DNA of 64,000 nucleotides from contig CAWEBN010000011.1 of assembly GCA_963807305.1 (NCBI GenBank), positions 1 to 64,000 on the forward strand, in the 5' to 3' direction. The translations under genes and the position numbers were made by a program. Origin of the DNA: JAOPZW01 sp963807305. Its GTDB lineage: Bacteria > Actinomycetota > Thermoleophilia > Solirubrobacterales > Solirubrobacteraceae. The notes beneath the pieces were generated by a model. It was not told where the DNA came from, did no database searches, and saw nothing but the letters and a program-made list of their open reading frames with translations. This document shows positions 34,604 to 43,712 of the stretch, one piece after another (position 1 is the first letter of the stretch; the number at the start of each line of letters is the position of its first letter).

Positions 34604-34649
34604 CTCCGGACGCTGCAACGCTGGGCACTCGCGTGCACGCGTGGTGTCC
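34604..34649 (+). repeat. 46-base imperfect direct repeat, copy B
   Basis: Partner of 32950-32995 (38/46 identical), located 150 bases after the permease stop in an otherwise empty 320-base interval (34455-34774) between two convergent genes. No other feature was seen in that interval. Confidence 0.6.
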
Positions 34650-34774
34650 CGACGGTGTCCGTTCGGTCCTGACTGGGCGGCGGTTGACGCGATCGTCGCG
34701 AAGCGGCTCTCGGCCTCGCAAAGCCGTCGCCGAAGGTCCGCCACTCCCAGCGCGGGATGAATCGTCATCCGCGC

Positions 34775-36253
34775 TCAGGCTGACGGTGCCGGCGCCGGGG
34801 GTCGATCGTCCTGTGCCGGGCGGTCGGATGCGACCTCCGGCGGGGTCGTCGGGACCTTGAATCCGAGGTATCCGTACACCACGTCGAGGATCGGGCTCAG
34901 GAGGTTGAAGAAGCAATAGGGCAGATACGAGGCCGTCTGCACGCCGAGCACGCCGGACATGTACGCGCCGCACGTATTCCACGGCACGAGCGGCGAGGTC
35001 ACGGTCCCCGAGTCCTCGACCGCCCGGCTGAGCACCTCCGGCGCGAGCCCTCGCCGCTCGAACTCGTCGCGGAACATCCGGCTGGGCAGAACGTCCGCGA
35101 CGTACTGGTCACCGGCGGCCACGTTCAGGCTGATCGCGCTCGCGTTCACGGCCAGGATCAGGCTCCCGCGCGACCGCGCCCGCGTCACGACCGGCAGCAG
35201 AAGCCGGTCGAGGAACCCCGCGTGCTCGAGGATCGCCGCGAAACCCATCGCGGCGAGCACGAGCCACACCGTGGTCAGGAGGCTCGCCATGCCGCCGCGT
35301 GAGAAGAGCGCGTCGACAGCCTCGACGCCGCTGTGGCTCACGAAGCCCGTCGCCATCGCCGCATAGACCGCATGAATCCCGGTCGAAACGGTCCCTTTGC
35401 TGGGGTCGTCGACGAACGCCTGGACCGCGTCCCACTGCGTGAAGCACGCAAGGATGCCCGCGAAGAGCGCGGATCCGAGGATGGCCAGGAACGGCGGCAC
35501 CTTCTTGACGGTGAAGACCACGAGCAGCGCGAGCGGGAGCAGGTTGAGCGCCGAGATGTGGAAGGCGCCCGAGATCGCCTTGAGCGCCTCATCCGTGCTG
35601 ACCTCGCCCTTCGACTCGACTCCGAGCCCGATGAACAGGAAGATCAGAAGGCTGATCGCGAGCGCAGGTCCCGCTGTCCAGAACATGTTGCGGATGTGCC
35701 GGGCAGTGGTGAGGCCGCGGCCCACCAGCTGCGGCACCAGGATCGTCGTCTCCGAGAGCGGCGTCATCTTGTCGCCGAAGTACGCACCGCAGATGACCGC
35801 GCCCGCCGCGATCGGCTTCGAGACGCCCATCACGCCGGCCATCCCGATGAACGCGACGCCCAGCGTCCCCGCCGTGGTCCATGAGCTGCCCGTGACCATG
35901 CCGACGACCGCGCAGATCGCCGCAGTCGCCAGGAAGAAGACGTTGGGGTTGAGCAGCCTGACGCCGTAGTCGACGACCGTCGGGATCGTGCCGGCCATGT
36001 TCCACGTGCCGATCAGAGCGCCGACGGACAGCAGGATGAAGATCGCTCCCACCGCCGTCGTCACGCCGCCGATCGCGGCATCGGCCAGTGCCGCGGTCGT
36101 GTAGCCGTTCTTCAGCGCGATCAGGCTCGCGAACGCGGCGCTCAGCATCAGGGCGACCTGCAACGGCCCATCGGTCGCTCCTACGCCGAAGGACGCGATG
36201 GTGAGGGCGATCAGCCCGATCAGGACGACGATCGGAAGGATCGCGTCGAGCAT
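34775..36253 (-). CDS. nhaC: NhaC-family Na+/H+ antiporter
   Basis: A 492-residue membrane protein of the NhaC/ArsB-CitT-like superfamily with about 11-12 hydrophobic helices. Diagnostic blocks include GSSWTTAGTLGVAFIGMAGVMG, GAVICGAYFGDKMTPLSETTIL, and SGTVTSPLVPWNTCGAYM near the C-terminus. It exchanges Na+ for H+, or in some members substrate pairs such as malate/lactate. Here it precedes no gene on its strand but lies downstream of the pepD-YfcC group, 189 bases away; it may energise or balance that uptake. ATG 36253 begins the first helix. Confidence 0.92.
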   Translation of the reverse strand: MLDAILPIVVLIGLIALTIASFGVGATDGPLQVALMLSAAFASLIALKNGYTTAALADAAIGGVTTAVGAIFILLSVGALIGTWNMAGTIPTVVDYGVRLLNPNVFFLATAAICAVVGMVTGSSWTTAGTLGVAFIGMAGVMGVSKPIAAGAVICGAYFGDKMTPLSETTILVPQLVGRGLTTARHIRNMFWTAGPALAISLLIFLFIGLGVESKGEVSTDEALKAISGAFHISALNLLPLALLVVFTVKKVPPFLAILGSALFAGILACFTQWDAVQAFVDDPSKGTVSTGIHAVYAAMATGFVSHSGVEAVDALFSRGGMASLLTTVWLVLAAMGFAAILEHAGFLDRLLLPVVTRARSRGSLILAVNASAISLNVAAGDQYVADVLPSRMFRDEFERRGLAPEVLSRAVEDSGTVTSPLVPWNTCGAYMSGVLGVQTASYLPYCFFNLLSPILDVVYGYLGFKVPTTPPEVASDRPAQDDRPPAPAPSA

Positions 36254-36442
36254 GGTCGGCGGCCTCGGCCGGCGCGCCTCCGGCGGGCAGCCCTTCGTCG
36301 CCTGATGCCTGATCCCCTGTGGTCAATGATTCCATGTCGCGCTGAGGTCGTCGTTGCTCCGCGATCGGCGGGCCTGCTGACATTCGCGCGCCGGAGCGCC
36401 CAATGCAACTGGTCCGGGCGGCCGCGCAGCGCCCACAAGCGG

Positions 36443-37918
36443 TCAGGCGGCCGAGAGCTCGTCGACGATACCCGCAAGCAGGCGCCAGCTGCGCTCCACG
36501 GTCGGGATGCTCACGCGCTCGTCGGGCGAGTGGGGCGCCTCGATCTGCGGCCCGAAGGAAACCATGTCAAGGCCGGGGACCTTGTCGCCGATCACTGCGG
36601 TCTCGAGCCAGGCATGTACCGCGGTGATGATCGGCGGCTCGCCGAAGAGACGCTCGTAGACACGCCGCGAGGCCGCGAGTGCCGGCGAGTCGAGGTTTGG
36701 TCGCCATCCGGGGTCTTCCTGGTCCACGGTGAGGGAACCTTCGGCAAGGCGGGCCGCGGCATCGAGCGCCTCGATCACGTCGGGAAGTGCCGAGTCGTTC
36801 GACGAGCGCGAGAGACTGTGCAGCTTGAGCCGCGGGCCGTCCGTGACCGCCTCGCCGACCGAGGTGCTCGTTTCGACCAGCCCTTGGAAGTCCGGACTCA
36901 TCGCAAGCGGTCCGCTGGGGAGGACCGCGACGAGGTCGAGCAGGTCCGCGGTCGCGTCCGTCGTCCACGCGTCGGCGGCGTCAGTGGTCGTTGTCACAGA
37001 GATCGCGAGGTCGGGGTCGGTCGTCGAGTACGCGTCCCGGATCGTCGCGGCCGCGGTCTCGACGGCTCCGCGGAAGGAGGCCTCGCCCTCGGCCGGCAGC
37101 GAACAGATCGCGGTCGCGTCGCGAGGAATGGCGTTCCAGCTCTTCCCTCCGTCCAGGGAGACCAGCCGGAAGGGAGCAACGGCGAGTGTTTCGCGGAGCG
37201 CGCGCGCCAGCACCTTGATCGCGTTCGCGCGGCCGCGCGCAATGTCGACGCCGGAATGCCCGCCGAGGCCACCTCCCATCGTCACCGACAGGGTCACCGC
37301 TCCGGGGTCGCGGGCCTCGCGTGGCTTCTCCACCCGGATCGACGTGTCGGTGCTGCTCGCAGAGCCGACGGTCAACTTGCCGTCCTCCTCGCTATCGAGG
37401 TTGACCAGCGTGGCCCCGGTGACGAGCGAGGGGTCGAGCCCGCTCGCGCCCACGCCCTCACCGCCGACCTCCTCCCCGACCGTCATCAGCAACTCAAGCG
37501 GCCCGTGTGGCAGCGCCGCGTCCTCGGCCAGCGCCATCATCGCCGCGATGCCGATGCCATTGTCGGCGCCGAGCGTGGTCCCGTTGGCCTTCAGCCAATC
37601 CCCATCGCGGACGAGCTCGATCCTCCCCTCGGCCGGATCGTTCGGGCTGTCCGGCCGGCGCTCACAGACCATGTCCAGATGCCCTTGAAGGACGACGGTC
37701 GGGGCCGACGCCCGGCCTGCGGTGGCCGGCACGCGCACCACGACGTTACGTGCCGCGTCCTGCCGCAGCTCGAGCCCGTTCCCGACGGCCCACGATCGAA
37801 CGTGCTCGATCACCGCCTCCTCGCGAAGCGATGGGCGCGGGATCCTTGTCAGCGCCTCGAAGTGTCGCCAGCACGCGTGGGGCTCGAGCCCTCTCAGTGC
37901 CGGGCTCTCGCGCGCCAT
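36443..37918 (-). CDS. pepD: M20C aminoacyl-histidine dipeptidase (PepD-like)
   Basis: A 491-residue cytoplasmic zinc dipeptidase. Metal and catalytic motifs: LQGHLDMV (His80, Asp82), TTLGADNGIG (Asp119 bridging), TVGEEVGGEG (Glu149-Glu150), NLDSEEDG and a C-terminal AVHAWLETAVIGD then EAPHSPDERVSI. These are the pattern of Xaa-His dipeptidases (carnosinase type). It would cleave dipeptides imported by nearby carriers. It lies six bases after a small membrane-protein gene, which follows the YfcC-like carrier, so the three form an operon. Confidence 0.94.
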   Translation of the reverse strand: MARESPALRGLEPHACWRHFEALTRIPRPSLREEAVIEHVRSWAVGNGLELRQDAARNVVVRVPATAGRASAPTVVLQGHLDMVCERRPDSPNDPAEGRIELVRDGDWLKANGTTLGADNGIGIAAMMALAEDAALPHGPLELLMTVGEEVGGEGVGASGLDPSLVTGATLVNLDSEEDGKLTVGSASSTDTSIRVEKPREARDPGAVTLSVTMGGGLGGHSGVDIARGRANAIKVLARALRETLAVAPFRLVSLDGGKSWNAIPRDATAICSLPAEGEASFRGAVETAAATIRDAYSTTDPDLAISVTTTTDAADAWTTDATADLLDLVAVLPSGPLAMSPDFQGLVETSTSVGEAVTDGPRLKLHSLSRSSNDSALPDVIEALDAAARLAEGSLTVDQEDPGWRPNLDSPALAASRRVYERLFGEPPIITAVHAWLETAVIGDKVPGLDMVSFGPQIEAPHSPDERVSIPTVERSWRLLAGIVDELSAA

Positions 37919-37924
37919 CGGCCG

Positions 37925-38086
37925 TCACGCCGGCGGGCGCACTACGACAATGACCTTCGTGCCGTGACTGCCGATCTCGTCACCGCGGTAGTGCTTCGGA
38001 CCGCGGGCGTACGCCATCAAGCCGACGAGACAGGCCGCGAGCACGATCACGATCACCAAGCTTGGCCAGCTGACATTGTTCCTCAT
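37925..38086 (-). CDS. Small single-helix membrane protein
   Basis: A 53-residue protein with one transmembrane helix (about residues 7-24, PSLVIVIVLAACLVGLMA) and a basic/polar tail (ARGPKHYRGDEIGSHGTKV). GAGG lies five bases before ATG 38086; an alternative ATG is two codons upstream. It sits between the YfcC-like carrier gene (22-base gap) and pepD (6-base gap). It may be an accessory subunit; no family is recognised. Confidence 0.6.
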   Translation of the reverse strand: MRNNVSWPSLVIVIVLAACLVGLMAYARGPKHYRGDEIGSHGTKVIVVVRPPA

Positions 38087-38108
38087 CGGCATCCTCGCTT
38101 TCCAGGCG

Positions 38109-39608
38109 TCATGACAGCGCCGCGGCGACTCCGAGCACAATGATGCACAGAGCGGCCAGCGCGGCAAGCAGTGGCCAGACCCAGCGCAGATAGGTCCCGT
38201 AGGGGACGCGAGCGATCGCGAGGCCGCCCATGACGACGGCCGACGTCGGGATGAACAGGTTCATGATGCCCGAGGCGCTCTGGTAGGCGGTGACGACCAG
38301 CGACTCGGGCACGTTGACGAAACCGGCCAGCGGCGCGGTGATCGGCATAGCGAGGGTTGCGAGTCCGGACGAGGAGGGGATCAGGAACGAAAGCGGCAGG
38401 AACAGCGCGAACATCACGATCGCGAACGCGGCTTGGCCCGTGTCGCCCAAGGCATTCTCGACCCAGTGCAGGACCGTGTCGGTGATCTGGCCGTTGTTCA
38501 TGATCACCGTGATGCCGCGGGCGATGCCGATGATCAGTGCCACTCCGAGAAGGTCGCGAGCGCCGTCGACGAAGCTGTTGGTCAGCTCGGCTTCGCGCAT
38601 CCCGGCGACCAGCCCGATGATGATCGAGAACATCAGGAACGACGCGGTCATCTCCGGGAACCACCACCACCACGTCGGCAGCCCGATCCCGAGGTCCTCC
38701 CACGGGATCACCCCGTAGATCATCGCGACGAACGCAAGCGCGAAGACGGTCAGGACCACCTTGTGCGTCCCGGTGAGGACGGCGCCGCCGGCCTGCGAGT
38801 CGGCCCGGAAGCGCGCCTCGTTGTCCGCCTTCATCGTGAAGACCACCGACTTCGTCGGGTCCCGTTTGACCCGGTCGGCGTAGCGCATCACGAAGAAGAT
38901 GCCGATCGCCAGCCCGCCGATCAGGAGCACCAGCCGTCCGAGCAGGCCCTCGCTGAGCGGAACGCCGGCGATCCCCGACGCGATCCCGGTCGCGAACGGG
39001 TTGACCGTCGAGCCCATCACCCCGATCCCGCAGCCGAGCAGGAGGACCGCCGCACCCGTGAGCGCGTCGTAGCCGGCGGCGATCATCACGGGGATCACCA
39101 GCGCATAGAACGCGAGGCTCTCCTCTGCCATCCCGAATGTGGTGCCTCCGAGCGCGAACACGCACATCAGCACGGGGATCATCCACCGCTCCCTGCCCTT
39201 CATCCGCTGGACGAGGCTGCCTATGCCGGCCTGGATCGCCCCGGACTTCATCGTCACGCCGAGGAATCCGCCGATCACGAGGATGAACAGCGCGATGTCG
39301 ATCGCGCCGAACAGCGTGCCGGTGTTGTAGTAGCTGATGTTCCCCTTCGAGTTCTCGATGCCGTACAGGCCGTTGATCGGCGCGGTGAGCGAGTCCACGA
39401 CAATCTTCGAGTGCTTGGCCGTCACCTCGTGGTAGGACCCGGGAACCGGCTCGCCCGCATCGTTGAGCTTGTACGTGCCGGCCGGGATGACCCACGTGGC
39501 GATCGCGGCGATCACGATCAACATGAAGAGGATCGTGTACGCGGAGGGGAGCGTAAACCCACGCTTCTCCTCGGGCTCGGGGGCTGCGGTGATGGCCTCG
39601 TCGCTCAT
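38109..39608 (-). CDS. YfcC/DcuC-family membrane carrier
   Basis: A 499-residue transporter with about 12 helices. Family blocks: TLPSAYTILFMLIVIAAIAT at TM1, WVIPAGTY, FILVIGGFLGVTMKSGAIQA, GGTTFGMAEESLAFYALVIPV, CGIGVMGSTVNPFATGIAS, and SSGLATLAMPITAPLA near the end. Members move C4-dicarboxylates, short-chain fatty acids or basic amino acids and peptides. The linked dipeptidase suggests a peptide or amino acid substrate; inference. ATG 39608 starts an operon with the small membrane protein and pepD. Confidence 0.9.
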   Translation of the reverse strand: MSDEAITAAPEPEEKRGFTLPSAYTILFMLIVIAAIATWVIPAGTYKLNDAGEPVPGSYHEVTAKHSKIVVDSLTAPINGLYGIENSKGNISYYNTGTLFGAIDIALFILVIGGFLGVTMKSGAIQAGIGSLVQRMKGRERWMIPVLMCVFALGGTTFGMAEESLAFYALVIPVMIAAGYDALTGAAVLLLGCGIGVMGSTVNPFATGIASGIAGVPLSEGLLGRLVLLIGGLAIGIFFVMRYADRVKRDPTKSVVFTMKADNEARFRADSQAGGAVLTGTHKVVLTVFALAFVAMIYGVIPWEDLGIGLPTWWWWFPEMTASFLMFSIIIGLVAGMREAELTNSFVDGARDLLGVALIIGIARGITVIMNNGQITDTVLHWVENALGDTGQAAFAIVMFALFLPLSFLIPSSSGLATLAMPITAPLAGFVNVPESLVVTAYQSASGIMNLFIPTSAVVMGGLAIARVPYGTYLRWVWPLLAALAALCIIVLGVAAALS

Positions 39609-40002
39609 GTGAAGGCTCCTGGCTTGACGTTCGTCGTGTTCGACTCGGCCGGTGGCGTTCCTCCAACCCGGACCGCGTCCGACGAGCGGCGTCCCCGTGT
39701 GATCGTCAGCGAGGCCCCACGTGAACATCGAAGCCCGTGCCCGTCGATGCGACGTCCGACGGGATCGGCGGCACACCGTCGCGGCCGCCAGCGGCAGGAG
39801 CAGCCCGACGTCGCCCAGCTCTCCGAGGAGCTCCAAGAGGGACAGGGCCGAGGGCCCCCTCGTTGCGGCAGGCCTCTTTGGCGGCGGAGCGGCCGCCCCG
39901 CGGTGAAACGTCACTTCCGTCGAGCCGCCCACCGTCGGAGCCGGCAGGCGGCGATGGTGCTGGCGCGTGGTCCGCTGGATCAGCGCTGGTGGTGGCCGCG
40001 GC
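39609..40002. other. Intergenic region, no gene seen
   Basis: 394 bases upstream of the carrier operon and downstream of the kinase gene. Reading frames here are shadow-like in composition. The promoter of the YfcC-pepD operon must lie here; no clear motif was found. Confidence 0.45.
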
Positions 40003-41073
40003 TCAAGCCGGGAGGGTGAAGAGAAAAGTGCTGCCGCCTCCGGGCGCAGGCTCCGCCCAGATGCGCCCCCCGTGGGCCTCGACGATCCGCCGGCAGGTGG
40101 CGAGGCCGATTCCGCTGCCCTCGTGCTCGCCGCCGCCGCGCTTGAACATCTCAAAAATCGCGCTGTCCTTGGGCAGGCCGATCCCGTTGTCGCGCACGGA
40201 GAAGGCCCAACCGGCTTCGCCGTGTCGCGCGGACACCGTCACGTGCGGTGCATCGCCGTCGCGGAACTTGAACGCGTTTGCGATGAGGTTCTGAAAGACC
40301 CGGAAGAGCCCGGGGCGGCTGGCTTGGAGGGTTGGAAGCGCGCCGACCTCGACGTGCCCGTCGACGCGTTCGATCTGCGACGCCAACGTGGAGACGACCT
40401 CGGACACGACCTCGCCGCAGTCCACCTCGGTGCGACTCGCGCCGTCGTCTGTCGCGGTCGCGTACTCGAGGATGCTGTCGACCAGGCCCGTAGCGCGTTG
40501 CACCCCATCGTCGAGAAGCCGGACCATCTCCTGCTCTTCGGCGCCGAGCCCGCCGCGACGGCCGAGCAGGGAGGCCATGACGTGAACCCCGAGCAGTGGC
40601 TCGCGGAGGTCGTGCGCCGCGACCGCGGCAAAGTCACGCAGCTCGTTCTCGCGCCGGCGCTCCTCGGAGACGTCGAACGCCACACTCAACAGGCCGGAGC
40701 CGAACGGCAGCACCGTATGCACCCAGACGCCCCGGACGTGGATCGCGTCGCGCCACATGGTGTCCAGCGTGATCTCCGCCGACTCCGCCACGCGGGTCTC
40801 GGCGACGCGAAGCAGCCGGTCATACAGCCCCATCGGCACCACGCCGGGCATCACCTCACGCAACCGCGCACCAACCTCGTCACCGAGGCGGACGCCCATC
40901 ATCCGCTCGCTACTGGGGTTCGTGTAGCCGACCTCGAAGTCGACCGGTGCGCCCGCGGCATCGGAGGTCGGCCAGACGACGCCGATCGCATCCGGCAGCG
41001 CATCGAACACCGAGACGACCAGCGGCGCTGCCGCGCCCAGCAGCGCCTCGAAACGCTCGTCCTGGACGCTCAT
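40003..41073 (-). CDS. PAS-domain sensor histidine kinase, soluble
   Basis: A 356-residue kinase with no membrane helix. A PAS-like sensor (about 18-140; ALPDAIGVVWPTSDAAG, VGYTNPSSERMMG) is followed by HisKA with FAAVAAHDLREPL (His154). The HATPase domain has NLIANAFKFRDG, DNGIGLP, FEMFKRGGG and GSGIGLATCRRI. The F-A-A-V-A-A-H-D-L-R-E-P-L phosphorylation box is that of bacteriophytochrome-like kinases. No response regulator adjoins it, so it is an orphan within the island. It is 176 bases from the ABC permease gene. Confidence 0.93.
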   Translation of the reverse strand: MSVQDERFEALLGAAAPLVVSVFDALPDAIGVVWPTSDAAGAPVDFEVGYTNPSSERMMGVRLGDEVGARLREVMPGVVPMGLYDRLLRVAETRVAESAEITLDTMWRDAIHVRGVWVHTVLPFGSGLLSVAFDVSEERRRENELRDFAAVAAHDLREPLLGVHVMASLLGRRGGLGAEEQEMVRLLDDGVQRATGLVDSILEYATATDDGASRTEVDCGEVVSEVVSTLASQIERVDGHVEVGALPTLQASRPGLFRVFQNLIANAFKFRDGDAPHVTVSARHGEAGWAFSVRDNGIGLPKDSAIFEMFKRGGGEHEGSGIGLATCRRIVEAHGGRIWAEPAPGGGSTFLFTLPA

Positions 41074-41249
41074 CGGCCCACACTAGTCCGCCGGCGCTCC
41101 CGCTGTTCGCATCGGCGCGCTACGGGCCGGCATGGCGTCCTGCGTCCCGCTCCCCGCGAACAGCACCGTGGTTCGCGCGGACCAGGCCGCCGCCACCCGC
41201 GGGAGGCGCGGCCCGGAGTGCCGCAACCACGCGATGTCGCCGTTTCGGG

Positions 41250-43709
41250 TTACTCCCCCAATCCGATCGCCTCGACGGGACGCGAGCGCAGCGCCCGCCG
41301 GGTCGGGAGCGTCAAAGCGAGCAGTGCCAGCAGCGCTGAGACACCGAGGATCGCCGCGAGCTGGTCGAGCGGCACGTAGGGACGGAGGTTGCCCGTCAGC
41401 GCGTGGCTGAGCGGCAGCAACGCGGTGGCCGCGATCGCCAGGCCGAGGCCGAGCCCGATCGTGATGATCAAGCCGGCTTCCCAGCGTGCCATCGACCGGA
41501 CCTGGCCCGGTGTCCCGCCGACGAGTCGCAGGAGCCCGAGCTCACGCCCGCGCTGCAGCGCGATCATGATCAGCGTGTTGACCACTGCGATCGACGTGAA
41601 GGCGAAGATGATCGCGACGAACAGCGGACCGAGCCAGCGGTTCGTCGCACGGTCGGCGTCGGTCGCGGTGGCCACCGAGGCCCGGTCGCTCACCCGCAGT
41701 CCCGGGTAGCGGGCGGCCAATGCCCGCAGGCGCCGGCCGACGGCGGCCGGGTCGCCGGTGTGGACGAGGATCGTCCCGAGCAGCGGGGTGGTCTGGTGGC
41801 CGGCGGCGAGCTCGGGGGCGAGCAGCGCGTCGCCGAACCCAAGCGCGCGGGTGTAGATCGCCACGACCTTGGCGTGAGTGCGGGTCCCGTCGCCGAGCAT
41901 GACCGCCACGCGGTCGCCGATGTGGGCATGCGCGCCGTCGGCGCGCCGGCGGCCGAGCGCGATGGTGTCGCCGTGCAGCGCGCCCAGCGACCCGGCGGTC
42001 ACGCCGACGTCGAGGCCGCCGCCCTGCCCGCCGTCGAGGATCTCGGCGGGGATCGTGTCAGCGGAGACGCCCAGGCTCGGGCCGAGTGTCGTGGGGGTCA
42101 GCGCGACCGCCGAGCGCACGCCGGGGGTGGCGCGCGCGTCGGCCAGCGTCGCGGCCGGCAAGCCGGGGCCGGTGCTCGTGATGGCGAGCTCGCCGGACAG
42201 GCCGGCGTGCCTTTGCTGGGTGACGGCGTGGTCGGTCGTGGTCGCGCTGAACAGCAGGGTGCAGCTCATGGCAACGGTCAGCATCAGCGGCGTGCTGGCC
42301 GAGGAGAAGCGCCGCGTGGCGGTACGCAGGTTCGAGGACGCGAGGAAGCCGCCGACGGGCGAGAGCCGCGCGAGCGTCGGCCCCAGCACGCCGGCGGCGA
42401 CGCGGGCCACAAGCGGTCCCAGGCAGCCGACTGCCACCACGAGGAAGAGCGCGGTCATCTCCGATGTCGGCGCCGCCACGTCCGGGGCGCCGGTGGTGGC
42501 CGAGACGGCGAACAGGGGCGCCGCGCCGGCGAGCGCCAGCAGTCCCCCGATCAGGCGCCCTGGACCGAGCAGCCGCGGCTCGACCGCGGCGTGGGCCAGC
42601 GCGCGGGTCGGGGACACCCGCGCGGCGCGCCGTCCGGCGGCGAGGACGGCGAGCAGCGCCGCCATGACTCCGCCGCCGACGGCTGCCGCGATCGGCAGCC
42701 ACCCGGCATGGACGGACAGGTACGGCGGGGCGATGCCGTGGCGCACGAGCCCGTCTGCGAGCGCTCGGCCAAGTATCACCCCGGGCCAGATCCCCGCCAC
42801 CGAGCCCACCAGGCCGACGACTGCCGCCTCCCACGCGATCATGCGGCGAATCTGACCGGGCGTCGCGGCCACCGCTCGCAAGAGCGCGATCTCGCGCTCG
42901 CGCTGCTGGATCGACAGACCCATCGTGCTGGCCACGACGAAGACGGCGATGAACAGCGCCAGTCCGCCGAACGACGCGGTGACGGCGATCAGCGTCGTCC
43001 GCGCCTGCTGGAGGTCGGGAGACTCGGCCCGGCCGCGCGCGCCCCCGGTGAGCACAACCGCGGCGCCGCTGACGGCGCGAAGGCGTGCGGCGTCGAAACC
43101 TGGGGCGCCAAGCACCCCGATCGCGTCGACGCGTCCCGGATGACCGGCCAGTCGCGCTGCCTGGGCGTCGGTCAGGAAGATCGCAGTCTCACGCTCGACC
43201 GGGTGGCGCGGGCGAGCGATGCCGACGACGGCGACGGTCCGCGGGCCCGCGGTGGACGCGAGGCGCAGCCTCGCGCCGAGCGCAGCGCGGTAGCCGGTGA
43301 CGACCTCGTCGGCGCGTGCGGGCGCGCGTCCGCGGCTCAGCACGTAGGGCGTCAGCGCGGCGCTGCCCCACCCGTGCGCGACGGTGTCTCTGTTGCCGAG
43401 GCGGGCCGGCGTCGACACGTCGCCGATCGCGGCGCGAACGCCGGGGACCGCCGCCAGCCGCGCGGTGAGCGCGGAATCCACGCGGGCGCGTTCGCCGAGC
43501 GGGACGTCGTGGTCGCGGCCGACGATCTGCTGCCCGGTCACGACGGCCGCGGCGGCGGCGTAGCGCTCGACGGGCGGATGACTGCGCAGAGCCGCTTCCA
43601 GCGGCATGCCGCCGGCCATCACGAGAGCCGACGAGGCGGTGAGGGCCACGAGGGCGCCGGTGAACGCGCCCAGGCGACCGCGAGCGCTCAGGAGTGCGAG
43701 ACGCAGCAT
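41250..43709 (-). CDS. ABC transporter permease, FtsX/MacB type
   Basis: An 819-residue permease with the DUF214-like layout: an N-terminal helix (about 14-33), a long extracytoplasmic domain, three helices around 240-370, a middle pair, a second extracytoplasmic domain (about 500-680), and three C-terminal helices. The cytoplasmic loop QQREREIALLRAVAATPGQI and its duplicate RGRELGLLRLVGGTPGQVRS mark the two FtsX halves. It pairs with the ATPase encoded three bases upstream, probably for export of a lipid, peptide or antibiotic. The C-terminus is complete. Confidence 0.93.
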   Translation of the reverse strand: MLRLALLSARGRLGAFTGALVALTASSALVMAGGMPLEAALRSHPPVERYAAAAAVVTGQQIVGRDHDVPLGERARVDSALTARLAAVPGVRAAIGDVSTPARLGNRDTVAHGWGSAALTPYVLSRGRAPARADEVVTGYRAALGARLRLASTAGPRTVAVVGIARPRHPVERETAIFLTDAQAARLAGHPGRVDAIGVLGAPGFDAARLRAVSGAAVVLTGGARGRAESPDLQQARTTLIAVTASFGGLALFIAVFVVASTMGLSIQQREREIALLRAVAATPGQIRRMIAWEAAVVGLVGSVAGIWPGVILGRALADGLVRHGIAPPYLSVHAGWLPIAAAVGGGVMAALLAVLAAGRRAARVSPTRALAHAAVEPRLLGPGRLIGGLLALAGAAPLFAVSATTGAPDVAAPTSEMTALFLVVAVGCLGPLVARVAAGVLGPTLARLSPVGGFLASSNLRTATRRFSSASTPLMLTVAMSCTLLFSATTTDHAVTQQRHAGLSGELAITSTGPGLPAATLADARATPGVRSAVALTPTTLGPSLGVSADTIPAEILDGGQGGGLDVGVTAGSLGALHGDTIALGRRRADGAHAHIGDRVAVMLGDGTRTHAKVVAIYTRALGFGDALLAPELAAGHQTTPLLGTILVHTGDPAAVGRRLRALAARYPGLRVSDRASVATATDADRATNRWLGPLFVAIIFAFTSIAVVNTLIMIALQRGRELGLLRLVGGTPGQVRSMARWEAGLIITIGLGLGLAIAATALLPLSHALTGNLRPYVPLDQLAAILGVSALLALLALTLPTRRALRSRPVEAIGLGE

Positions 43710-43712
43710 GGC

